A stretch of 32,045 bases of DNA, taken from positions 1 to 32,045 of the forward strand of contig JAILRZ010000158.1 of assembly GCA_024697845.1 (NCBI GenBank), in the 5' to 3' direction. Source of the stretch: Eubacterium sp. (GTDB lineage Bacteria > Bacillota > Clostridia > Lachnospirales > Lachnospiraceae). The stretch's first letter is position 1. Each line of letters begins with the position of its first letter. Positions 23,807 to 31,799 of this stretch are shown piece by piece. The notes below the pieces were generated by a model that saw only the letters and a program-made list of their open reading frames with translations, was not told the DNA's origin and did not search any database. A program made the position numbers and the translations under genes.

Positions 23807-24733
23807 TTATTCTTTAATCACTTCAGCTAAAGCCTTTACAGAACCGGCAATTCCCTGAATGTCAGAAGGGATAATAATCTTTGTTGCCTGTCCGTCTGCT
23901 GCTGCTGCAAATGCTTCTAAGCTCTTAATTGTAAGAACGGCCTGATCTGCACCGGCATTTTTAATTGCCTGGATACCATCAGCAGTAGCCTGCTGTACTT
24001 TAAGAATCGCTTCAGCCTCACCTTCAGCTTCCAGAATCTTTTTCTGCTTTTCAGCATCAGCCTTTAATACTGCTGCTCTATTGTCAGCTTCGGCATTTAA
24101 GATTGCTGCTTCTTTCTTACCTTCTGCAATGAGGACAGCTGATTTCTTTTCACCTTCTGCACGAAGAATCTGTTCACGTTTTTCACGTTCAGCTCTCATC
24201 TGTTTTTCCATTGCTTCTTGAATATCTCTTGGTGGGATGATGTTCTTTAATTCCACTCTGTTAACCTTAATTCCCCAAGGATCTGTTGCAACGTCTAATT
24301 CTGAACGCATTCTTGCGTTAATTGTTTCTCTGGATGTTAATGTTTCATCTAATTCTAAATCACCAACGATGTTACGAAGTGTTGTAGCTGTTAAGTTTTT
24401 GATTGCAACAATTGGATTTTCCACACCATAAGCATAAAGTTTAGGGTCTGTAATCTGATAGAAGATAATTGTATCAATCTGCATTGTTACGTTATCTCTT
24501 GTGATTACTGGCTGTGGTTCAAAATCTGCAACCTGTTCCTTTAAGTTTACCTTTCTTGCCACTTTATCAATAAAAGGCACCTTGAAGTGCAAACCTACAG
24601 ACCATGTTTCCTTAAACGCACCTAATCGTTCAATAACATAAGAATGCGCCTGTGGTACAATCTGTACACAAGTTGACACAATAATTATCAATAAACCTAC
24701 TATTATAAGTACTGCAATACTTCCTGCTTCCAT
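23807..24733 (-). CDS. SPFH/band-7 (stomatin-like, QmcA-type) membrane protein
   Basis: A 308-residue protein with one N-terminal membrane segment (about 5-24), an SPFH domain (about 30-190; IVPQAHSYVIERLG, RDNVTMQIDTIIFYQITD), and a long Ala/Glu/Lys helical region (about 180-265) that forms coiled coils. Members assemble into membrane microdomain complexes and work with NfeD partners, here encoded just upstream. ATG 24733 is used because the in-frame ATG at 24748 is part of the GGAGG site itself. Confidence 0.92.
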   Translation of the reverse strand: MEAGSIAVLIIVGLLIIIVSTCVQIVPQAHSYVIERLGAFKETWSVGLHFKVPFIDKVARKVNLKEQVADFEPQPVITRDNVTMQIDTIIFYQITDPKLYAYGVENPIVAIKNLTATTLRNIVGDLELDETLTSRETINARMRSELDVATDPWGIKVNRVELKNIIPPRDIQEAMEKQMRAEREKREQILRAEGEKKSAVLIAEGKKEAAILNAEADNRAAVLKADAEKQKKILEAEGEAEAILKVQQATADGIQAIKNAGADQAVLTIKSLEAFAAAADGQATKIIIPSDIQGIAGSVKALAEVIKE

Positions 24734-24752
24734 TTTAAATTCCTCCATTCAT

Positions 24753-25190
24753 TTAACTCTTTTTCTTTTCTACAATAAGCTTTACGCCCTTGACAGATTT
24801 TACTGTCACTAAGTTTTCTTCCTCAATTGGCTGATCCTTTGCAGTTCTTGCTGACCATTCCATCCCATCCACCAGAACCCTTCCGGTAGCGGCAATGTTA
24901 TCAATTCGTTCCGTAACCTTTGCCGTTTTTCCAACAATGGCTTCCACATTTGTTTTTTCTGCCTTATTGTTAATGTACTTTACGGCATAAGGACGTATTA
25001 GAACCAATACCCCTATGGTTACAGCAAAGAATACTCCGATCTGCAAAAACAGATTTCCTCCCAGGAAACAAACCAAGCCACCTGCCAGGGAACCGATTGC
25101 AAACCAAATGCTCGTCAATCCTAAGGAAATAAGTTCAAAAGCGACGAACAGGATAAATGCACCGAGCCAAATCCATAACATATACTCCAT
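24753..25190 (-). CDS. NfeD family membrane protein
   Basis: A 145-residue short NfeD: two or three N-terminal membrane helices (about 5-70) followed by a small OB-fold (about 80-143; VGKTAKVTERI, GRVLVDGMEWSA). NfeD proteins are partners of SPFH/stomatin proteins, and the gene lies 19 bp before the SPFH gene. It is the first gene of the six-gene operon. Confidence 0.88.
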   Translation of the reverse strand: MEYMLWIWLGAFILFVAFELISLGLTSIWFAIGSLAGGLVCFLGGNLFLQIGVFFAVTIGVLVLIRPYAVKYINNKAEKTNVEAIVGKTAKVTERIDNIAATGRVLVDGMEWSARTAKDQPIEEENLVTVKSVKGVKLIVEKKKS

Positions 25191-25223
25191 AGCCCCTATT
25201 CCTTTCTTTATAATATTACGACC

Positions 25224-25232
25224 ATTATAACA
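25224..25232 (-). promoter_or_regulatory. extended -10 promoter of the NfeD operon
   Basis: The minus strand reads TGTTATAAT, an extended -10 (TGN-TATAAT), 33 bp before the NfeD ATG and just after the SH3-gene terminator. The -35 position overlaps that terminator's T-run and is poor, so the extended -10 is probably needed. Confidence 0.55.
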
Positions 25233-25247
25233 TTTTACGCAAAAAAA

Positions 25248-25271
25248 GAAACCCTAATTGTATAGGATTTC
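25248..25271 (-). terminator. intrinsic terminator of the SH3-domain gene
   Basis: GAAATCCTA pairs with TAGGGTTTC (9 bp, one wobble), followed on the minus strand by seven T. It lies 12 bp after the SH3-gene stop. Confidence 0.85.
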
Positions 25272-25283
25272 TTCCACGACTTT

Positions 25284-25808
25284 CTATTCCATTACCAATT
25301 CCACAAATTCAGCATTGACATAACCGGTCTGTCCTTCAAAGCTAATCTGAATCCATTCATTCTTAACAGAAAGGATTTCAAAAACATCTCCTTCATCCAC
25401 CAGTCCCAAGGATTCTGCATCCTGTGAGGCATCACTTCGTACCGTCAGCGTATCAGCAGTGATACGGATTTTCTGTGAAAGTGTAGGAACTTCTTTCTCA
25501 GTTGCTGCTTCTGTCTTTGTTTCTTCCTCTGTCGGTTCCTCGGTTGTTTCCGGAAGTTTTGCTGCTTCTGTTGTTTCAACCGTTTCTTCTTTCGCAGCCA
25601 CTTTCACGCTTTCTCCATTGGCAATTTCAATGGCTTCTGTGGATGATGCAGCCAACTGCTTTTCATCTACATACGCAATGTCATCATCCCGTTGAACTGC
25701 CGCAAGAATTGTAATAACTGATGCAATCGCAAAAATCAATATGTACATCATTGTATTTGCGTTCTTATATATATTCTGTTTTAACTTTCTCTTTTCAAAT
25801 CGATTCAT
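25284..25808 (-). CDS. membrane-anchored SH3-domain protein
   Basis: A 174-residue protein with a basic N-terminus, one membrane segment (about 19-38), a Thr/Glu-rich extracellular linker (about 55-108), and a C-terminal bacterial SH3 domain (about 110-172; LTVRSDASQDAESLGLVDEGD, W-I-Q-I-S, GYVNAEFV). It probably sits outside the membrane and binds cell-wall peptides. No enzymatic domain is present, so it may be an adaptor or sensor. It has its own promoter and terminator. Confidence 0.85.
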   Translation of the reverse strand: MNRFEKRKLKQNIYKNANTMMYILIFAIASVITILAAVQRDDDIAYVDEKQLAASSTEAIEIANGESVKVAAKEETVETTEAAKLPETTEEPTEEETKTEAATEKEVPTLSQKIRITADTLTVRSDASQDAESLGLVDEGDVFEILSVKNEWIQISFEGQTGYVNAEFVELVME

Positions 25809-25844
25809 AATTCTACTTCTCCACTGTTCAATACACGCTTGTGG

Positions 25845-25873
25845 ATTTTAACACTCTTTTCCCCTTCTGTCAA
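25845..25873 (-). promoter_or_regulatory. sigma-A promoter of the SH3-domain gene
   Basis: Perfect TTGACA (25868-25873) and TAAAAT (25845-25850) with 17-bp spacing on the minus strand, 37 bp before the ATG. Confidence 0.8.
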
Positions 25874-26029
25874 ACAAATTTCTGACATTTTTTTCTTTAT
25901 TCTTCGCATTTCCATCATGTTTCGATGAATATTTAAATGTTTATTTATGCATTTTTTTGGATAAAACTAGTATTATTTCTTGGATTTTTCGGAGTTTTTG
26001 TAACATTTTCATAAACTTTTTTAATATTC
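25874..26029. other. AT-rich gap between divergent promoters
   Basis: The 347-bp gap from the SH3 gene (25808) to the DUF6465 gene (26156) holds the two divergent promoters listed here and, between them, very T/A-rich DNA with runs of T and A. No ORF, hairpin or repeat in it seems supported. It may act as an UP-element-like region. Confidence 0.5.
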
Positions 26030-26058
26030 TTGCATATTTTAAATTGTAGATGTATGAT
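26030..26058 (+). promoter_or_regulatory. sigma-A promoter of the DUF6465 gene
   Basis: TTGCAT (26030-26035) and TATGAT (26053-26058), 17 bp apart, with a very T-rich upstream stretch. The leader to the ATG is about 90 nt, with AAAGGAGG at its end. Confidence 0.75.
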
Positions 26059-26155
26059 AGTCATCGTGTAAGAAAATATTAAAATCGGTTGATATGTGAA
26101 AACTTAATAAGACAGACTTGCATTCGACCTACCTAATTAAAGGAGGATTTTTATT

Positions 26156-26629
26156 ATGGCAACAACAAAAGCAACTACAACTGCTAAGGCTGCTGAAAAG
26201 AAAGTTGAAGCTAAAGCTGTTGAAGCAAAAAAAGCAACTACAGCTGCTAAGGCTGAAGTAAAAACAGAAACTAAGACAGCTGTTAAAGCTGCTGAAAAGA
26301 AGGTTGAAACTAAGACAGCTGCTAAGGCTCCTGCTAAGAAGGCTGAAACTAAGACAGCTGCTAAGAAAGCTGCTGCTAAGGCTCCTGCTAAGAAAGCTGC
26401 TGCTAAGCCAGCTGCTAAAAAGACAGCTGCTAAGAAAGAATCTGCACTTTTCGTAGAATTCGCAGAAAAGCAGTTAGATGTTGAAACAATTAAAGCTAAT
26501 GCAATCGCAGATTACAAAACTAAATCCGGTGTTAAGACTGCACCTAAGTCTGTTAAGATTTACGTTAAGCCTGCAGACGCAAAAGCTTACTATGTAATCG
26601 ATGATGTATTCGGTGATGTAGCATTATAA
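26156..26629 (+). CDS. lysine/alanine-rich protein with C-terminal DUF6465 domain
   Basis: This is the only plus-strand gene. The 157-residue protein has about 95 residues of Lys/Ala/Thr/Val repeats (TKAA, APAKKAA, AAKKE types) that look like the tail of histone H1 or bacterial HU-tail proteins, then a folded C-terminal domain of about 60 residues (ALFVEFAEKQLDVETIKANA, VKIYVKPADAKAYYVIDD) that matches the DUF6465 pattern. Coding DNA is very repetitive, with GCTGCTAAG-type units. The tail should bind nucleic acid nonspecifically. A strong promoter, AAAGGAGG and a strong terminator suggest high expression. Function is unproven. Confidence 0.8.
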   Translation: MATTKATTTAKAAEKKVEAKAVEAKKATTAAKAEVKTETKTAVKAAEKKVETKTAAKAPAKKAETKTAAKKAAAKAPAKKAAAKPAAKKTAAKKESALFVEFAEKQLDVETIKANAIADYKTKSGVKTAPKSVKIYVKPADAKAYYVIDDVFGDVAL

Positions 26630-26642
26630 TTAACATTGCAAT

Positions 26643-26674
26643 AAAAAACTCCGGTAGTTTTACCGGAGTTTTTT
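26643..26674 (+). terminator. strong intrinsic terminator of the DUF6465 gene
   Basis: AAAAAACTCCGGTA pairs with TACCGGAGTTTTTT around a GTTT loop (14 bp in all, GC core of 7), and the T-run continues past it. It begins 14 bp after the stop codon and can also act on the opposite strand. Confidence 0.95.
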
Positions 26675-26682
26675 TGCACCTT

Positions 26683-26720
26683 AAAAGCGTTGTCCCTGCT
26701 ACTGCAAAAACAACGCTTTT
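26683..26720. terminator. hairpin between convergent genes
   Basis: AAAAGCGTTG pairs with CAACGCTTTT (10 bp, 18-nt loop). A T-rich tail lies on the plus side and a short T-run on the minus side. It lies just past the end of the surface-protein gene and probably ends that transcript while backing up the plus-strand terminator. Confidence 0.65.
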
Positions 26721-26730
26721 TATTTTTTAA

Positions 26731-29700
26731 TTATTCAGCTTGTGCTTTTTTGAAAGCTACTCCCCCAAAAAGAACAGATACAAACATCATCCATAGTAAG
26801 ATGAACAAATCCATACTATGTCCGGTCTTTGGAGATGTCAGAGATGTATTATTTCCTGACGTTCCGGTTGTTCCCGGATTTCCATTTCCGTCGCCGTTAT
26901 TGTGATCATCATATGCTGATTCCGGCTTATCTGTCGTCTTTTCTTTTGTGGTTTTTTCTTTCTTTGTCGTCTTTTCTTTACTTGTGGTTGGTTCTTCATC
27001 CTCAACAGTTGTTGGTTCTTCCACTTTTCGATATGTAAATACAATTACATTTTCTTCTGCATTTTCAGAGATTTCCTTGGAGACTGTTTCTTCGCTAATC
27101 AATTCATAGCCTTTCACATTCACATATTTTTCTGTTACAGTCTTTCCAACCTGTGTTTCTTCTCCCTGCTTTGTCTTGAAAATTTCTTTTCCGTTTTCAT
27201 CGACATATTTTACAATGTAGTTTGAATTCAATGGAACAAATACTGCTTCAAATACAGTATTTTCTGTAATTGTTTCATTTGTCGGATCATCTACGGAAGA
27301 ATCTCCTCCGGTTACCTTCATCGTCCAACCATTAAATTTATATCCCTTTGCCGGCTTCGGTGTTGGTACATTTTCAGGCTTTTCTCCATAAGTAACCGTT
27401 TCACTGTCATCTCCCTCTAATTCACCGTTTTCACCTGAAGTATATGTTACAGTTAACTTCTTTAAGGAATAAGTAAAAGTAATTACCTGGCCGTCGGACG
27501 TAATGGATGTTGTAACTGAAGTCTTGTCAACATCATATGCCTCATGATCAATCGCTGTTTCTGTTACCTCTGTTCCGTAAGGTGTATTTGGTACGCTCTT
27601 CTGTGGGAATAGAGGTTTTCCCTGTTCATCTACATATGTAACAATATATGTCATTGGAATTGGTTCAAAGACCGCCTCAAAAACATCATCATCTTTGAAT
27701 GTGATATTCTTAATTTGTTCTTCGGTATACATCTTTCCGTCACTCTGACGTTTCCATCCTTTAAACTCATGACCTGTACTTGCCTGTGTTCCCGGTACTT
27801 TTGTAACCTTTGTTCCATAATCAATTGTCTGATTTTTATCATCACTTTCGCCTGTTAAAGCGCCATCTTTTCCAGCCTTGAACTGAACATTAACTTTTCC
27901 AAGTTCCCACTGTGCAACAAAGGTCATATTGTCATCAATCATTAATTCCTTAATTTCATCAGAAGTGTATACCTTACCGCTATTATCTCCTGTTTTCTTC
28001 CAACCAACAAATGAATATCCTTCATCTGCTGTCTTCTTTGTTGGAACACTAGTAACCTTGCCATTGCAGACAAGAGTTTGTTCCTTCGTACCTTCCATCG
28101 TTCCGTGATCTCCATCCTGGAAGTTCACTTCAACAGTCGGAATAGCTTTACGGACACGATCCGTATCAGTAACTGTTTTTTCATCAATTGTTACTTGATT
28201 TGTTTCAGAATTATAGTTTGGCTTCAATCCAGATGCAGTTACCTTTGGATGAATCTGAATTGGTTCTGTTCCCAATGCCTTATGTAATCCCGAAATTGTA
28301 ATTTTTTCTCCGGCACTTAACTGGATTTCTCTGATTTTTCCCATAAATGCCTGATAAATTTCACTTTGCGGATTCATTTCTGCCTTCGAAATCTGAAGTA
28401 CTTCTGAAGTTCCGTCTTCTCTCTCGTATGTTACCTTCAATACATCATTTTCTCCCAAGAATCCGTTTGGATCATGAACTCCCTCTTCGTCCAGAACAAA
28501 ACCGGTTCCCTGACTGTCATCCAGAATAATATCACTCATATCTCCGGCGTCTGTTGTAATTACAAATTCCGGATAAACTTCTGTTCCCTTTGGAAGATAT
28601 TCATCTTTGTAATTTCCCTCTGTATCTTTATTATATGCATTTCCATTTGCATCCTTTAACACCCCTGTCACTTTGATGCTTGGATCATTTACAGGGATTA
28701 CACTTGTTTCAACAGGAACCGTAGATACCGGAGTATTTCTGAACTGAATCTGTCCATGATCATCAAAATATGGTTCCGGTGCCACAACAGATACATCTAA
28801 CTCAGATACTAATTTTTCATCTGCCGGCATTCTTCTGGATATTCCGGAAATTGTAACAGATTCCTTGTTATCCAATTGAACAGTACTTAATTCATCAACA
28901 AATTCATTGATTTTCTGCTGATTATAAAGATCGTCTTTTGAAATGCTAAAGGTTTTCTTCACATTTCCGTTTGCATCCTTAACAGTAACAGTAATCGCAT
29001 CATCTACATCAGCATTCAGCAAATTAAGTTCCGCACGTCCTGATTCATCTTTTCCAATCTTTACTCCAAGCTGCGGATCATTGATTTCTAATCCTGTTAA
29101 TTTGTTTGGTGCATTCTGATTAATCTTTGTTGCACTGGTCACTTCATATTCGACCTGAACCTTCTGACCAACCTGAACTTCCGCTCCTTCTTCTAACACA
29201 TTTCCATCTTTATCTTTAAATGTTACCTTCGGTGTTACCCCTGCCTGAACTAAAGGCATATTTGTTTCAATCGTAATGTTACTTAAAGATGTATGTCTTT
29301 CTAAATAGAAGAAATCAAAGTCATAAATTTCTCCATCCTGAAGTCCTAAGGACTGTGCAAGTTCTTTTGCCTTGTTTTCCTTGGCTATCTCTGCTTCACT
29401 ATTTGATTTTGCCTGATAACTTAATACTGCCGAACCGGAAACGGCGCCGTGTGCACCACCGATATCCATTGCTTTCTTTCCGTTGATAAATAAATATACA
29501 TCATCATCACCGGAGAAATTAAATTCCAGATCCTTTGAAGAATCATAGATGAACTGACAATGTGCTTTCATTCCATAATGATAATTGTGCTTTCCATCCG
29601 TTAATTCTTTATCCGCAACACCAAAAGGTGCTGTCAAATCGCTTCGTTCTCCCAAAACCGCACTATCCAACGGGAATAATCCTGTAGTTCCCGAAGTACT

Positions 29701-31293
29701 TAAATCCTGAGAAATATTTTTATTATCTAAATCATAAATAATCTTCTGTCCATTAGAGAAACGATACTTATCTGTATTCTCTACCAAATCCAAAGTCATT
29801 GACTGATATAAATTTGTTTTCTGCGTAATGTCTCCGTTTGTATCTGTCCAGAAACTATTCAAGAAATAGTATGCATAATCCATACATGTTGTAATGTCAT
29901 TTAATTTCGCACCACCGTCATATTTTGCCTTGGAAGCCTCATAGTCGCCCAATCTTGCACTTGCAAGCTGATTCATATAGATTTCTCCAACACGGCGGGT
30001 TAATTGTTCGTCTTTTGAAAGGTCATTTTCAACACATACACGAACTTTATTCACGCCTTCCGGAATAGTAATTGTTGCCTTTCTGTCTGCAGCGGCAGCA
30101 CCGCTTTCTTCATACTGTGTTGGTAATTTATCAATCAATACATTTCCGTCAGCATCAGTCAGCCATACTTTGCAAATTCCATTATCATTCATTCCGTTTT
30201 TGAATCGATAAGTTTTACCTGGTGTTACTTCAACTTCCTTGTAAGCAACTGTATTTTCATCACCGCTACAAGTAATACCACCACCTGAGAAAACAGACCA
30301 GGAAGAACCATCCTCCACTTTCCATCCAAGTTTTGCAGCACTTACTCTTCCTGTTCGATCCAACAGATCTTTTTCTTTTTCCCATTTATCGCCGTTCTTC
30401 TTCAAAAGAAAGAATGGCATAATTGCAGCATCATTATTGTTTTTCGGAATTAAGGTTACAGATACTTCACTGTCATTATCTACTGTAAATTCATACACTT
30501 TTCCCGGACGATTTGCTCCGGAATCAGCCTCACCCTTTTCCACGAATTCAATAGCATTTGATGTACCATCGATGCTAATTGTTGCATCCATATTGTTTAC
30601 AGCCCATCCATATAATCTATACGTTCCCGCAGACAACGTTCCTAAATTGCAGGTTGCTGTATTTTCAGGATTTCCATTTGGTGCATGTAATTGATCACCC
30701 TCCTGATACCAGAGAACGTTTTGGGACTCATCCAAAATATTATTTCTATTTCCATCAATGACAGAATCTTCTCCCTTTGCAAAACTCCAGCCAATTTCAT
30801 TCAAGGTATTTACAACCGGTCCAATACCGTTTACTTCAATCTTTGTTTCCTTTGGCTGTTGTTCAAGAACCATATTTGTAATTGTTCTGTATAATTCGGA
30901 AACATCTGTTCTCGATTCATAATTTGCATCTGTACGAACCTGTTCAACAGTATTCTTTACAATTTGAGCCACACGCTCAACGACTTCTTTCTTATAAACA
31001 GGTGTTCCATTTGGTCCTAATTCATCTTCAACCAAATTTTTTCCACTAGTTTCTGTTGCCTGTCCCATTGGTGTATCCACAAACATAGTCAATCCAAAAC
31101 TAGTATCTGTGTTTAAGTACTCGAACAATAAAGTGTCATTCAAATGATCGTAAATGACGATCGGCATCTTCATCTGTTGCTGTGCAGCTGCCACAACGTT
31201 TGTAGATTTTTTCGTTCCAAAATGAATTCCTAATCCACTAAACAACATAGTAATTACAAGCACATAAGCAATCTGCTTCTTCCATTTGTTCAT
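26731..31293 (-). CDS. sortase-anchored surface protein with fibro-slime domain and InlB/MucBP-type repeats
   Basis: A 1520-residue exported protein. It starts MNKWKKQIAY with a signal peptide (about 1-36). Residues about 510-675 form a fibro-slime-type domain (FSGDDDVYLFINGKK, GGAHGAVSG, DFDFFYLERHTS). Then come Ig-like segments and at least five repeats from about 1054 to 1420: InlB_B-like (F-x-G-W-K, F-V-A-Q-W) alternating with YVDE-G type MucBP-like units. A Thr/Lys/Glu linker (about 1424-1480) leads to SPKTG (1487-1491), a hydrophobic segment and a basic tail: a sortase signal. It should be cell-wall bound and adhesive. The start at 31293 is chosen for its signal peptide; AAGGAG is 12 bases upstream, a little far. 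Confidence 0.9.
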   Translation of the reverse strand: MNKWKKQIAYVLVITMLFSGLGIHFGTKKSTNVVAAAQQQMKMPIVIYDHLNDTLLFEYLNTDTSFGLTMFVDTPMGQATETSGKNLVEDELGPNGTPVYKKEVVERVAQIVKNTVEQVRTDANYESRTDVSELYRTITNMVLEQQPKETKIEVNGIGPVVNTLNEIGWSFAKGEDSVIDGNRNNILDESQNVLWYQEGDQLHAPNGNPENTATCNLGTLSAGTYRLYGWAVNNMDATISIDGTSNAIEFVEKGEADSGANRPGKVYEFTVDNDSEVSVTLIPKNNNDAAIMPFFLLKKNGDKWEKEKDLLDRTGRVSAAKLGWKVEDGSSWSVFSGGGITCSGDENTVAYKEVEVTPGKTYRFKNGMNDNGICKVWLTDADGNVLIDKLPTQYEESGAAAADRKATITIPEGVNKVRVCVENDLSKDEQLTRRVGEIYMNQLASARLGDYEASKAKYDGGAKLNDITTCMDYAYYFLNSFWTDTNGDITQKTNLYQSMTLDLVENTDKYRFSNGQKIIYDLDNKNISQDLSTSGTTGLFPLDSAVLGERSDLTAPFGVADKELTDGKHNYHYGMKAHCQFIYDSSKDLEFNFSGDDDVYLFINGKKAMDIGGAHGAVSGSAVLSYQAKSNSEAEIAKENKAKELAQSLGLQDGEIYDFDFFYLERHTSLSNITIETNMPLVQAGVTPKVTFKDKDGNVLEEGAEVQVGQKVQVEYEVTSATKINQNAPNKLTGLEINDPQLGVKIGKDESGRAELNLLNADVDDAITVTVKDANGNVKKTFSISKDDLYNQQKINEFVDELSTVQLDNKESVTISGISRRMPADEKLVSELDVSVVAPEPYFDDHGQIQFRNTPVSTVPVETSVIPVNDPSIKVTGVLKDANGNAYNKDTEGNYKDEYLPKGTEVYPEFVITTDAGDMSDIILDDSQGTGFVLDEEGVHDPNGFLGENDVLKVTYEREDGTSEVLQISKAEMNPQSEIYQAFMGKIREIQLSAGEKITISGLHKALGTEPIQIHPKVTASGLKPNYNSETNQVTIDEKTVTDTDRVRKAIPTVEVNFQDGDHGTMEGTKEQTLVCNGKVTSVPTKKTADEGYSFVGWKKTGDNSGKVYTSDEIKELMIDDNMTFVAQWELGKVNVQFKAGKDGALTGESDDKNQTIDYGTKVTKVPGTQASTGHEFKGWKRQSDGKMYTEEQIKNITFKDDDVFEAVFEPIPMTYIVTYVDEQGKPLFPQKSVPNTPYGTEVTETAIDHEAYDVDKTSVTTSITSDGQVITFTYSLKKLTVTYTSGENGELEGDDSETVTYGEKPENVPTPKPAKGYKFNGWTMKVTGGDSSVDDPTNETITENTVFEAVFVPLNSNYIVKYVDENGKEIFKTKQGEETQVGKTVTEKYVNVKGYELISEETVSKEISENAEENVIVFTYRKVEEPTTVEDEEPTTSKEKTTKKEKTTKEKTTDKPESAYDDHNNGDGNGNPGTTGTSGNNTSLTSPKTGHSMDLFILLWMMFVSVLFGGVAFKKAQAE

Positions 31294-31339
31294 AATAATT
31301 GCATTCTCCTTTTTAAGTTTTTTATATTTGCCCACATAT

Positions 31340-31368
31340 ATTATAAGGGTTGAAACGTTTTTTATAAA
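31340..31368 (-). promoter_or_regulatory. promoter of the surface-protein gene
   Basis: TATAAT (31340-31345) with TTTATA (31363-31368) at 17-bp spacing on the minus strand, 46 bp before the chosen ATG. It also rules out the longer reading frame that starts upstream at 31434. Confidence 0.6.
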
Positions 31369-31438
31369 CATTTTTCCCCTTTTTCGTGAATATTCTACAA
31401 CTTCTTCCCAGTGAAAACAACATTTCCACAACAAAAAA

Positions 31439-31469
31439 TCACAATTCTATCAATACAACAGAATTGTGA
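31439..31469 (-). terminator. intrinsic terminator of the DUF1858 gene
   Basis: TCACAATTCT pairs with AGAATTGTGA (10 bp), and TTTTTTG follows on the minus strand, 41 bp after the DUF1858 stop. Confidence 0.85.
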
Positions 31470-31510
31470 CTCTTCTTTCTTCTTATTAATTTGTTCTAAA
31501 AAAAGTATTT

Positions 31511-31726
31511 TTATTCCCCGTCCACGTTTGCAAGGAACTCATTTAACTTGTCCACCAACGGATCAACATCCAATCCATGAACCATACAAGCTTCTTCTAA
31601 AGATTCTCCCTGTGAAGCAGGACATCCGATACAGTGCATCCCTTCATTTAATAAAATTGGAACACATCCCATATTAATATTTAAAATATCTGCAATAATC
31701 ATGTCCTTAGTTATCTTTGCTGCCAT
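31511..31726 (-). CDS. DUF1858 domain redox protein
   Basis: A 71-residue protein consisting of a DUF1858 domain: ITKDMIIADILN near the start, G-C-V-P-I-L-L-N, and GMHCIGCPAS, with the Cys-x-x-Cys pair at about 32-35. The family (also seen as a hybrid-cluster-protein-associated disulfide domain) is a small cytoplasmic redox-type domain of unknown partner. GAGGAGG precedes the ATG. It is a single-gene unit with its own promoter and terminator. Confidence 0.88.
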   Translation of the reverse strand: MAAKITKDMIIADILNINMGCVPILLNEGMHCIGCPASQGESLEEACMVHGLDVDPLVDKLNEFLANVDGE

Positions 31727-31758
31727 GATTGTACCTCCTCAATTAAAATTTCCTAACT

Positions 31759-31786
31759 ATCATAACACGAAACTTCTTTTTTTCAA
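31759..31786 (-). promoter_or_regulatory. promoter of the DUF1858 gene
   Basis: TTGAAA (31781-31786) and TATGAT (31759-31764) with 16-bp spacing on the minus strand, 32 bp before the ATG. Confidence 0.6.
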
Positions 31787-31799
31787 ACAATTATTTTTT

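Noticed and set aside
26160-26450. Repetitive GCTGCTAAG DNA as a satellite or recombination hotspot
   Set aside because: The repetition is explained by codon use for Ala/Lys repeats in the DUF6465 protein; units are not of constant length.
31294-31434. In-frame 47-codon extension of the surface protein
   Set aside because: It contains the promoter, would place the signal peptide internally, and begins in the adjacent terminator region.
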